The position numbers and the translations under genes were made by a program. This document shows positions 9,859 through 18,127 of a DNA stretch of 64,000 bases, piece after piece; position 1 is the stretch's first letter; each line of letters opens with the position of its first letter. The notes under the pieces are model-generated. The model did no database searches, had not been told where the DNA came from, and saw only the letters and a program-made list of their open reading frames with translations. The stretch covers positions 62,001 through 126,000 of the forward strand of contig CANQTL010000002.1 of NCBI GenBank assembly GCA_947626775.1, written 5' to 3'. Source of the stretch: an uncultured Lachnospiraceae bacterium (lineage in GTDB: Bacteria; Bacillota; Clostridia; Lachnospirales; Lachnospiraceae).

Positions 9859-11346
9859 ATGGATTTCCCCAAACTCCAAAAACAATATCTGGCAATAGAG
9901 AAAAAATACGATCTGTATCATATAGAGATCCGTGGGGTAAATATATGGCAGTACTTTCGGACGGAATTATGGAATGAAGTCTGTAATTACCTCAACGGCG
10001 GCACCCGGAATGACCCTACCCGTGACAACAGACAGGGGGAAACCTCTATCGGCAAACGTGCAGAGATCAAAATCTTCCTGCAAAAAGCCGGTTATGCCCT
10101 GACACACCGCAACGGCAGCAGGGTCCATCCCGCCGACGTCCTGTTTATCAGCTTCGGGCGGCGATTCTATGCGGACGGCGTGTACGTCGACAAATACATC
10201 GGCGAGCTGGAAGGATACTTCCGGGACAACTCGGTTATGATAGAGCTGAACAGAAATTTTGATCTTCCCCTGCACCCGACCCCAAGCCAGCAGGAATATT
10301 ACCCGGAACTTCTGGCGTTCGGCGCGCTGTTAAGAACCCGACTGGTTCTGGCATTCCGAAGATCTCTGTACAGAAGCGTCCTCGAAGAAGTCCTGCGTTC
10401 TTTTTCCAAACCCCTAAAAGAGATTTCGGACACCTTTGGCTGCCCGATGGACGTCTCCGCATACTGCGCCGAGTTTGCCATGCAGCTATTAAAAATAAAG
10501 GGATTTAAGAGCTGTTACCGGCGGCTTCTGAAAAAGATTTCCCCCAAAGTGATTCTGGAGACGATTCCCAACAGCCGCTTCTCCATGATCTTCAACGAAC
10601 TGGCCAAGGAGCGGGGCATCCCTACGATTGAGCTGCAGCACGCCGTCCCGATCAACAATCTGATCTGGAACTATGCGGACGGCTGCGGCCCGGTCCGCCA
10701 GTTTCCCGACTATGAGTTCGGGTACTCGGAATACTTCAACAGTCATATGCATCTGCCGATTCCCCGACAAAATATAAAGGCGGTTGGCCTGCCGTATCTG
10801 GACCGTTCCTTACGGCTCTACCCGAGGCATAAGACCGATCCGCGGACTACTATCCTGTTTATCTCACAGGGTCCTGTGGCTAAGCAGCTAAGCAGGCTTG
10901 CCGTCGAGATAGACGAACTGTTGGACAACAGTCAATACCGCATCATATACAAACTGCACCCTGCAGAGGTTTCCGTCTGGAGAGAAAGAATTCCCTGGCT
11001 GCATGCCTGTGCAGACATTGAGGTGATCGACGACCGGACCTATGACACCTACAAGTGCTTTGCCGAGAGCGATATCCAGATCGGCGTCCATTCCACCGCC
11101 CTGCTGGAGGGAATGGCATACAGTTTGGATACTTATATATACAGGACAGACGGCTGGGAATTCATGCGTGAGATAGTAGATTCCGGCTATGCCACACTGA
11201 TCACGGACGAAAAGGATTTTATAGACAAAATAACTTCCACAGGAATCGGAAACACAACGGCAAAAGACAATTTATGGAAAAGGAACGCCGTCGGCAATAT
11301 GCTGCATGAGATCGAGCGCATCTCGGGCGTCAGGGGGCAAAAATAA
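9859..11346 (+). CDS. Capsule-type GT-B transferase (polysialyl/CDP-glycerol transferase-like)
   Basis: A 495-residue protein with no membrane segment. It carries the fold marks of capsule and teichoic polymerases: ELQHAVPINNLIWNYADG in the middle, a YKLHPAE motif near residue 370 (compare RPHP in glycerophosphotransferases) and GVHSTALLEGMAY near 415, which resembles the S-S/E nucleotide site. The ribosome site AAAGGAG is clear. Candidate roles are transfer of CMP-nonulosonate or another activated unit to the growing chain. No sialyltransferase is obvious elsewhere in this rightward unit, so this is the best candidate, but that is inference. Confidence 0.6.
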   Translation: MDFPKLQKQYLAIEKKYDLYHIEIRGVNIWQYFRTELWNEVCNYLNGGTRNDPTRDNRQGETSIGKRAEIKIFLQKAGYALTHRNGSRVHPADVLFISFGRRFYADGVYVDKYIGELEGYFRDNSVMIELNRNFDLPLHPTPSQQEYYPELLAFGALLRTRLVLAFRRSLYRSVLEEVLRSFSKPLKEISDTFGCPMDVSAYCAEFAMQLLKIKGFKSCYRRLLKKISPKVILETIPNSRFSMIFNELAKERGIPTIELQHAVPINNLIWNYADGCGPVRQFPDYEFGYSEYFNSHMHLPIPRQNIKAVGLPYLDRSLRLYPRHKTDPRTTILFISQGPVAKQLSRLAVEIDELLDNSQYRIIYKLHPAEVSVWRERIPWLHACADIEVIDDRTYDTYKCFAESDIQIGVHSTALLEGMAYSLDTYIYRTDGWEFMREIVDSGYATLITDEKDFIDKITSTGIGNTTAKDNLWKRNAVGNMLHEIERISGVRGQK

Positions 11347-11348
11347 TC

Positions 11349-13133
11349 TTGGAAAACTTACGCGCGGTCAAGACAATTATCGGACAGTTGAATTATATTT
11401 TGAGCAGAAAGCAGAAAAAGCGTACCGTTCTGCTCCTGATCTGCATGCTGATCGGCTCCTCCCTAGAGCTGCTGGGCGTGTCTGCCATCTATCCCTTCCT
11501 TGAACTGCTGCTTCAAACCGACAGTCTGCCCGACAAATGGTACGTCGGCATTATCCGTTCGCTGATGCCAAACATCAGTATGCGCGGCGTACTGCTTGTA
11601 ATCGGCGTGACGATTATTCTGGTATATGTGCTGAAAAATCTGTTTATGGTCCTGAATCTGTATGTACAGAATTCTTATGCGGCCAAATTTCAGCGGGAGA
11701 CGTCGACCAGAATGCTCGACACATACATGAAAAGGCCCTATCAGTACTTCCTCAACACAAACAGCAGTGAAATTCTCCGCGGGATCACCACGGATATTCA
11801 GGGCGTATATCAGATTCTTCTCGCCTTTTTTACCATGCTAACGGAATTGCTGAATGTTCTGGTTCTCGGCGTTTTCCTTTTTTACACGGACTGGATCACC
11901 GCGCTGTCGGCCATGCTGCTGGCCGGTCTGTGTTTCTTTGGAATTATCATGGGCTTTAAGAAAATCCTGCGCAGAGCCGGCGAAGATATGAGGGCCGCCA
12001 ACGCGTTAAAGAATCAATACGGCTATCAGGCGGTCAACGGAATTAAGGAAATCACCGTGCTGGACAGGCGGCAGAACTTTGTGGGGCAGTTCGACAAAGC
12101 TGCTGCTCTGGAGCAGCGCTCCGCCACGATAAACGGATTCATGAGCAGCTGCCCGGACCGTATCCTGGAAGGAATCTGTATCGGCGGCTTCATGGGCATC
12201 GTATGCCTGCGGATCGCGACACGGGAAGATTTCAGCAGCTTCGTCCCGATCTTCGGCACTTTTGCGGTGGGCGCTTTCAGGATCCTGCCCTCCATTTCCA
12301 AGGTTTCCTCCCGCATCAATACCATTATATTTTTTAAGAAAACTCTGCTGAATACCTACGACAATCTGAAGGCCGTCGAGCAGTATGAACGTGAGACAGC
12401 CCAGTATGCCGCCGGCGCTCCCGCAGACGACAATCTCCGTTTTGCCGAAGAACTGCGGATCAAGTCTATTAGCTGGAAGTACCAGAATACGGATCATAAC
12501 ATACTGGAGCATGCTTCTCTGACAATCCGCAGAGGAGAATCCGTCGCTTTTGTAGGCGCGTCCGGAGCCGGCAAAACCACTCTGGCTGACATCATTATGG
12601 GATTGCTGAAACCACAGGAGGGATGCGTGGAGATGGACGGCGCCGACATTTTTGCCATTCCTCACCAGTGGGCAAGGATCATCGGCTATGTTCCGCAGTC
12701 TGTATTCCTCACAGACGATTCCATCCGAAGGAACGTCGCTTTCGGTCTGGATACAGACAGCATATCGGATGAGAAGGTCTGGCACGCGCTCGGCCAGGCG
12801 CAGCTGAAATCCTTCGTTCAGGGACTGCCGCAGGGTCTGGATACCATCGTCGGCGAGCGCGGGATCAAGCTGTCAGGCGGCCAGCGCCAGAGAATCGCGA
12901 TCGCCCGCGCCTTATACGAAGATCCCGATATCCTGGTGCTTGATGAAGCCACCTCCGCGCTGGACAATGAAACCGAATCCGCAGTCATGGAATCCATTGA
13001 GTCTCTGCAGGGATCTAAAACCCTCATCATCGTCGCGCACAGGCTCACCACGATCCGAAACTGCGACCGCATATTCGAGATTACAGACGGGCTTGTGACC
13101 GAAAAAAATGTTACCGAATTCAGACAATCCTGA
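11349..13133 (+). CDS. ABC exporter, fused membrane and ATPase domains (PglK/MsbA-like)
   Basis: A 594-residue half-transporter. About six membrane segments lie in residues 25-320. The ATPase domain has Walker A GASGAGKTT, signature LSGGQRQRIAIARA, Walker B ILVLDEATSALD and the H-loop AHRLTTIRN. The likely job is ATP-driven flipping of a lipid-linked oligosaccharide, as for PglK. Translation starts at TTG 11349, three bases after the previous stop, behind AGGGGG. The last 230 bases of this gene were copied into the scar at 14914-15145. Two paralogues lie at 29341 and 49480. Confidence 0.9.
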   Translation: MENLRAVKTIIGQLNYILSRKQKKRTVLLLICMLIGSSLELLGVSAIYPFLELLLQTDSLPDKWYVGIIRSLMPNISMRGVLLVIGVTIILVYVLKNLFMVLNLYVQNSYAAKFQRETSTRMLDTYMKRPYQYFLNTNSSEILRGITTDIQGVYQILLAFFTMLTELLNVLVLGVFLFYTDWITALSAMLLAGLCFFGIIMGFKKILRRAGEDMRAANALKNQYGYQAVNGIKEITVLDRRQNFVGQFDKAAALEQRSATINGFMSSCPDRILEGICIGGFMGIVCLRIATREDFSSFVPIFGTFAVGAFRILPSISKVSSRINTIIFFKKTLLNTYDNLKAVEQYERETAQYAAGAPADDNLRFAEELRIKSISWKYQNTDHNILEHASLTIRRGESVAFVGASGAGKTTLADIIMGLLKPQEGCVEMDGADIFAIPHQWARIIGYVPQSVFLTDDSIRRNVAFGLDTDSISDEKVWHALGQAQLKSFVQGLPQGLDTIVGERGIKLSGGQRQRIAIARALYEDPDILVLDEATSALDNETESAVMESIESLQGSKTLIIVAHRLTTIRNCDRIFEITDGLVTEKNVTEFRQS

Positions 13134-13154
13134 TTTATGAAAGGTATCCAACGC

Positions 13155-14741
13155 ATGAAAATTTTAAGCGGCAAAAAAATCGTTGTCCAATTATATACCA
13201 TAATGATCTATCTTGCTTTTACCGTTCTAATGCTCCTGGCGGTTAATCAAAAATCCAACCTGTATATAGATGAAGTTTTTAGCTATGTATCCAGCAATAG
13301 CGCCAGGTGTGGAGTCTACGATATTCAAGACGGGCAGACATATTATCCGCCTAACTCTCTCTGGCTCACCGAACTGGCGGTTACTCCACCCGAGAGTTTC
13401 CAATATGATGTTGTCTGGCGCAATCAACGCAATGATACTCATCCTCCTTTGTACTACGCAGTTTTGCATACAATCTGCTCCCTGTTTCCCAATCTTTTCA
13501 GCATTTGGTTTGCCGCGGCAATCAACATTATATCAGCATGGGGCGTATTGTTTTTTGCCAGAAAAATAATGAAATTTCTAAGCGAAGATATCTGGGCCCG
13601 GGAACTTATGTCTCTCGGATTGATATGTTCTGCCGGAATTTTATCCTCTGTAACATTTCTTCGCATGTATGTCATGGCAATGTTTTGGGTAACCGCACTG
13701 ACATATATGGTATTAAAAAGGATCTGGGGAAGAGACAGAAATCTATACATTGACTGCGCGGTCATCGCACTGCTTACTGCAGGCGGTACGCTGACACACT
13801 ACTATGTGACTCTCTATGCGGTTTTGCTGTGTACTCTGTACGGCTGCTATCTGCTCGCCCAGAAAAGACGGAAAGAACTCGCCAGCCTTTGCGTTGCACA
13901 GGGAATAGCCGCCATTGTCTGTATCTGTATATTTCCGGCAATGCTTTCACATATTTTTTCCGGCGACAGAGGTACGGAGTCTTTTGACAATCTGATTACC
14001 TCTTCTCACTTATGGCACTATATCAAAAATTTTTGGCATATACTGGATGTGGAACTGTTTGGCGGTCTGTTAAAGTACACCGCCTGTGCGGCTCTGATAT
14101 TTCTGATCTTTTATATAAAACAGAAAACATACAGAGTCCTGACGCCAGAGCAAAAAAACAGGCTGTCTGGGTACTTTTGCGTTCTCGGAACAATTCTGCT
14201 ATATTTTTTACTCATTTCTCGCATTGCAGTCAGCGAATCGGACAGATATATGTACCCTATTTACGGCGTATTATTCCCTACCGTAACCGGCGGCGTCATC
14301 GAATGGCTATATAACAGGGAAACGCCGCATTACCGTTATGCGCTCGCCGCCATTCTTCTGATTATGGGAATCACCGGTGGACAAAACGGCAGCTGGGCAT
14401 GGCTGTTTCAGGACAGCAAGCCTCTCTTAGAATTTGCCCAGGAACATCACAATACCGATTGCATCTACATATACCATCTTCCAATGCTCATGGGCCCCGA
14501 CTACGAAGAAGCCTCCAACTATAACAGCATTACCTGCTATCAGTCAGACAGTTTGGATATGTTGAAAAACTCCGATCTCTCCATACGATATGAATTGATT
14601 CTGATGATTATGAATGACCTTAACCAGGAGGAAATTCTGAACAGGGTAATCGCCGAATGCCCGGAAATCAATGCCTATGAACCAATCGGAAGCTATGGAT
14701 TCTCCAATACTTACCGGCTATATATCCGATATGCCGAATAA
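13155..14741 (+). CDS. GT39-like polytopic glycosyltransferase (GT-C)
   Basis: A 528-residue membrane protein with about 11-12 hydrophobic segments. The first extracytoplasmic loop has an acidic pair, YIDEVFSY (Asp39-Glu40), as in GT39 and ArnT-type GT-C enzymes, which use polyprenyl-phosphate sugars outside the membrane; HPPLYYAVLH follows. I prefer ATG 13155 to 13137, because AAAGG lies ten bases before it and nothing precedes the first. It is the last intact gene of the rightward unit and is AT-richer than its neighbours. A paralogue with the same motifs is at 18128-19687 on the other strand. Confidence 0.8.
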   Translation: MKILSGKKIVVQLYTIMIYLAFTVLMLLAVNQKSNLYIDEVFSYVSSNSARCGVYDIQDGQTYYPPNSLWLTELAVTPPESFQYDVVWRNQRNDTHPPLYYAVLHTICSLFPNLFSIWFAAAINIISAWGVLFFARKIMKFLSEDIWARELMSLGLICSAGILSSVTFLRMYVMAMFWVTALTYMVLKRIWGRDRNLYIDCAVIALLTAGGTLTHYYVTLYAVLLCTLYGCYLLAQKRRKELASLCVAQGIAAIVCICIFPAMLSHIFSGDRGTESFDNLITSSHLWHYIKNFWHILDVELFGGLLKYTACAALIFLIFYIKQKTYRVLTPEQKNRLSGYFCVLGTILLYFLLISRIAVSESDRYMYPIYGVLFPTVTGGVIEWLYNRETPHYRYALAAILLIMGITGGQNGSWAWLFQDSKPLLEFAQEHHNTDCIYIYHLPMLMGPDYEEASNYNSITCYQSDSLDMLKNSDLSIRYELILMIMNDLNQEEILNRVIAECPEINAYEPIGSYGFSNTYRLYIRYAE

Positions 14742-14822
14742 AAGTCATACAAGCGCGTGTCAGATTCGATCAACAACTGCCACAATGTTCAACGCGCATA
14801 ATCTATCGCTTCCTTTTGTATA

Positions 14823-14928
14823 GCGCCTCCCCGTCGGAGATCGGCGCGTTGTTAATAAAGGCGATTCCGTCCAACACTTTATTGTCAAAATCGTAATCCG
14901 CCAGATACTGGCTGGCGGCCAGCGCCAG
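14823..14928 (-). pseudogene. Fragment copied from the 588-residue GT-C gene
   Basis: These bases match 16491-16596 at a constant offset of 1668 without gaps; I count about six mismatches in the first 97 bases. The source is the C-terminal part of the membrane protein gene at 16261-18027. The fragment carries no usable reading frame of its own and joins the ABC fragment next to it at a short stretch shared by both source genes. Confidence 0.85.
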
Positions 14929-15145
14929 AGAATTGCAATCGCCCGCGCCTTATACGAAGATCCCGATATCCTGGTGCTCGATGAAGCCACCTCCGCGCTG
15001 GACAATGAAACCGAATCCGCAGTCATGGAATCCATTGAAACCCTGCAGGGATCTAAAACCCTCATCATCGTCGCGCACAGGCTCACCACGATCCGAAACT
15101 GCGACCGCATATTCGAGATTGCAGACGGGCTTGTGACCGAAAAAC
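14914..15145 (+). pseudogene. Fragment copied from the ABC exporter ATPase domain
   Basis: These bases match 12876-13107 at a constant offset of 2038 without gaps; I count about seven mismatches in 220. The piece encodes the end of the signature motif, Walker B (LDEATSALD) and the H-loop (AHRLTTIRN), with no start of its own. A frame from the Leu codon before LDEAT runs to 15165, but it lacks Walker A and cannot be a working ATPase. The rest of 14742-15161 shows nothing I recognise and no terminator. Confidence 0.85.
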
Positions 15146-15161
15146 ACAGGCAGGATATCTT

Positions 15162-16274
15162 TTAAAAGCCGAAGAATTTACACAGTTTATCATAAATTCT
15201 ATCATTTCGATTGATTAGTGCCCATATTTTACCATAGAGCCGGCTTAAAGCCCACGAAACAAAAAATACCGCGATTACCCCTAATGGGATCGTATAAAGC
15301 GGATCTGTTTTCGTATTGACAAAACCGAACAACCAGCCTGCGCCTGTCTGCCAAATTCCCGCATGAAATAAATAGATAAGAAACGTATCTTTTGCGAGGC
15401 GTTCCATTTTATGAGTTTCTATATGCAACAGGGAAAATCCCGCAAACATAAAGAGTGAGGCAAAAACTACAATGGGATTGAATTCCCCAACTATACTGTA
15501 TTTTTCATCAGCTTCCGCAATCATCTTAATCGTATGGCCATATTGTATATAAGTTACAATCAATAGCAGGACAAACGAAAGGATGATACATAAGATTCCT
15601 TTTACATTGTTCTTTTTTTCTGTTATGCGCTTTATCTGATAGCCTGCAAGAACAAAACCGATATAGCATACAACTTTTGATATGCTCCAGTTTAACTCAA
15701 ATGATGAAGTAACTCCGCTCACTACGGCAATCAGAAAATATAACCAGCTGCAGACCGTATAAGATTTTTCATCCATATCGTCTTTGATTTTAAAAATAAG
15801 CGGTATCAAAAGATAAACTCCCATCAGTGTATATAAATACCACATGTGATAATAGGGCGCGCCAACAATAAACGCCCGTATCGACGGAAGCAATGCGCTG
15901 TATTCCCCCCCCCTCTTATGCAATACTATTCTGGCTACTGGTTTAGCGATGCGACACATAAAATACAACCAGGAAAAAATGAATGTCGGAATACCAAGAT
16001 TCATCAAAGATTTTTTATAGAAATGCGCAGGCTCTCTATTTTTGTCGTTCGAGAGCAGCAACGCCCCGGAAAGCATCATGAAACACGGAACCGCAAAGCG
16101 TGACAATGTATTAAAAATAAGCGTGGCAATAATATGGTATCTGTATGGGTCCGTGTCGTCAGTATATGCCGCTTTATAAGTTGCGCTGACGTGAAGTACT
16201 ATCACTGCAATAGTACATATGATTCTTAACAAATCATAATTTGCCTTTCTGCTATTATTATCAGTCTGCATCAT
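15162..16274 (-). CDS. Membrane O-acyltransferase (acyltransferase family 3), possibly phase-variable
   Basis: A 370-residue polytopic protein with about ten hydrophobic segments. The N-terminus (YDLLRIICTIAVIVLHVS, with the catalytic-type His) and FAVPCFMMLSGALLL are typical of acyltransferase 3 proteins such as OafA and WecH, which acetylate surface glycans across the membrane. The start overlaps the previous stop by 14 bases, so coupling is likely. Codons 121-123 (Arg-Gly-Gly) contain nine consecutive G on the coding strand; a one-base slip would truncate the protein near residue 125. It is in frame here. Confidence 0.85.
   Translation of the reverse strand: MMQTDNNSRKANYDLLRIICTIAVIVLHVSATYKAAYTDDTDPYRYHIIATLIFNTLSRFAVPCFMMLSGALLLSNDKNREPAHFYKKSLMNLGIPTFIFSWLYFMCRIAKPVARIVLHKRGGEYSALLPSIRAFIVGAPYYHMWYLYTLMGVYLLIPLIFKIKDDMDEKSYTVCSWLYFLIAVVSGVTSSFELNWSISKVVCYIGFVLAGYQIKRITEKKNNVKGILCIILSFVLLLIVTYIQYGHTIKMIAEADEKYSIVGEFNPIVVFASLFMFAGFSLLHIETHKMERLAKDTFLIYLFHAGIWQTGAGWLFGFVNTKTDPLYTIPLGVIAVFFVSWALSRLYGKIWALINRNDRIYDKLCKFFGF
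15905..15913 (-). repeat. Poly-G tract (9) inside the acyltransferase gene
   Basis: Nine C on the plus strand, read as nine G in the coding strand, within Lys-Arg-Gly-Gly-Glu. Tracts of this length are prone to slipped-strand mispairing. Confidence 0.9.
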
Positions 16275-18027
16275 AATGCAATTTTCCTTTCGCTCCCTTC
16301 ACCGCATCCCCCTCCCGCTCTTCTGTCAAATATTCCCTGACATTCCCATCCGTCAGCTCTCCCTGTAGGCATGCCCGGATAATCGCTTCCGATTCCCCTT
16401 CATCAAGAGGCTCAAACTCGATATCTCTGCTGTCCGAGATCTGCTTCATGAAACCGTCCCGGTCAAAAATCTCCTGCCACCTAAGCCGCAGCGCTTCCCC
16501 GTCGGAGATCGGCGCGTTGTTGATAAAGACGATCCCGTCCAACACTTTATTATCAAAATCGTAATCCGCCAAGTACTGGCTGGCGTCCAGCGCCGTGGAG
16601 GCAAGTTCCAGAAAATCGGGAATGCCGGCTGTCCCCTGCAGATAGAGCTTATCCTCGCTTCCAATCGCCGCATACGAATTGCCGTTCAGCTGATAATATC
16701 TCGAATACGGGGAAGGCTCCGCAAAGATACACAACAGATTATGCCCCGCCTGAATATCTTCGTTGACCGCAATCTCAGCCTGAAATTGGAGCTGATAATA
16801 CCAGTCCTTCTGATAATCCAGATAAGCCCGGTTCAGGTATCCCGCGCCCAGCGCCATAACCGCCAGACAAAACAGCGGTTGAAATCTCTCTCTGACAAAC
16901 AGTTTCACGCCGTAATACGCCATGAACGCGATACCTGTTCCCAGCAGAAGGGAATCCCGTCCCTGCACATATGCAGCGGATATACCGCCCTTGCGGACTG
17001 CAATATAAGGCAGCGCCCCTATCGCAAAAAACGCTGCGCCAAGCACAAACAGCACAGCTGTCCGCAAATTGTCCTCCCGCTCTTCGTCGCCGCCATATCT
17101 CTTCTTAAAGAAGACGCAGACCAGTATCCCCAGCAGAACCGCCGCCGCTGCCAGCAGCAGATCCTTTTTTGATCCCGGAGCATAGTTGTCGATTACATTG
17201 CCGAGCGTATCGATCAGATAGAGCGGCAGCCTCACCGCCAGCCCCGGCAGAGTTCTCCAGTCCACATAATTGTACGTGTCATACGACCCATAACAGGGAA
17301 ACAGAATCCGTTTGCCGAAATAGAAAATGACAGGCGCCGCCAGGAAGTCAATATACCTGACGACGACAGCCGCGATCCGCCTCAACAGTTCCGAAACCCT
17401 CAGCCCTCTCACATCTGTCCCGCGCAGATCCATATAATACAGCCACATCAGGATCAGCAAGGTAAATGCCATGACAGATTCCGTATTGTAGGAAAATATC
17501 AAAAGCAGCAGAATACCTGCCCGCATGATGATCCTTCTGTATCCCTGCGTGCGATACCATCGCGTCGTCAGATAAAACGCCAGCCAGAAAGAAAACAACC
17601 CCACAGAGTATCCATAGCATATAAGCGTCAGTCTTGCAGTGTTGATGGGAACCGTAATATACAGCGCCGTGATCCAGAAGCACTCCGGTTCGGCAAAGAT
17701 ATCGCTCCTGCGCAGTCCGCAGTACAGCAGCAGACTTCCGGCCCAGAACAGCACAAAGACAACAATCCGATATCCTTCGTGCGGCAGCCACCAGACCGAC
17801 CGCAGCAAATATGCCTCGAGGGGCAGACCCTGCTGCATCATCGCCTCGTGCACGCACTCCACATTGCGCAGATACAAGCCCCAGTCATCCCACCATCTGC
17901 CTGAGATCACAAGCATGAACCAGTTTGTCAGCAGATAAATCGTCGAGAGCAGCATGATATGCCGCAGAACTATCCTGCCATTTTGGGAATGTTTAATGGT
18001 AACCACGCGATATTCCTTCCTCTTCAT
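16261..18027 (-). CDS. Polytopic membrane protein, probable GT-C glycosyltransferase
   Basis: A 588-residue protein with about 11 hydrophobic segments in residues 20-420 and a hydrophilic C-terminal domain of about 160 residues. The first extracytoplasmic loop has RWWDDWGLYL, an acidic pair in the place where GT-C enzymes keep their catalytic Asp. No closer family is recognised. The C-terminal domain includes a motif (LADYDFDNKVLDGIVF) whose DNA was copied into the scar at 14823-14928. It follows the GT39-like gene by 100 bases; a TATAAT at 18104-18109 (complement) lacks a -35 partner. The next gene overlaps its stop. Confidence 0.6.
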   Translation of the reverse strand: MKRKEYRVVTIKHSQNGRIVLRHIMLLSTIYLLTNWFMLVISGRWWDDWGLYLRNVECVHEAMMQQGLPLEAYLLRSVWWLPHEGYRIVVFVLFWAGSLLLYCGLRRSDIFAEPECFWITALYITVPINTARLTLICYGYSVGLFSFWLAFYLTTRWYRTQGYRRIIMRAGILLLLIFSYNTESVMAFTLLILMWLYYMDLRGTDVRGLRVSELLRRIAAVVVRYIDFLAAPVIFYFGKRILFPCYGSYDTYNYVDWRTLPGLAVRLPLYLIDTLGNVIDNYAPGSKKDLLLAAAAVLLGILVCVFFKKRYGGDEEREDNLRTAVLFVLGAAFFAIGALPYIAVRKGGISAAYVQGRDSLLLGTGIAFMAYYGVKLFVRERFQPLFCLAVMALGAGYLNRAYLDYQKDWYYQLQFQAEIAVNEDIQAGHNLLCIFAEPSPYSRYYQLNGNSYAAIGSEDKLYLQGTAGIPDFLELASTALDASQYLADYDFDNKVLDGIVFINNAPISDGEALRLRWQEIFDRDGFMKQISDSRDIEFEPLDEGESEAIIRACLQGELTDGNVREYLTEEREGDAVKGAKGKLHYDAD

Positions 18028-18127
18028 GTAAAGCTGACTCCCTCATATATCTTTTTCGCCACCTCAAACCTTTTACAGCGCATTGCTCCCGTGATGTTAA
18101 TTTATTATATAATTTAGGTATTTGCGC

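Noticed and set aside
14742..15161. An intrinsic terminator between the convergent units
   Set aside because: No GC-rich hairpin followed by a T-run on either strand.
14974..15165. A 63-codon frame with Walker B and H-loop
   Set aside because: It is a copied fragment of the ABC gene without Walker A, not a gene.
18104..18109. TATAAT on the minus strand before the GT-C gene at 18027
   Set aside because: No acceptable -35 hexamer at 16-18 bases upstream and no TG extension.
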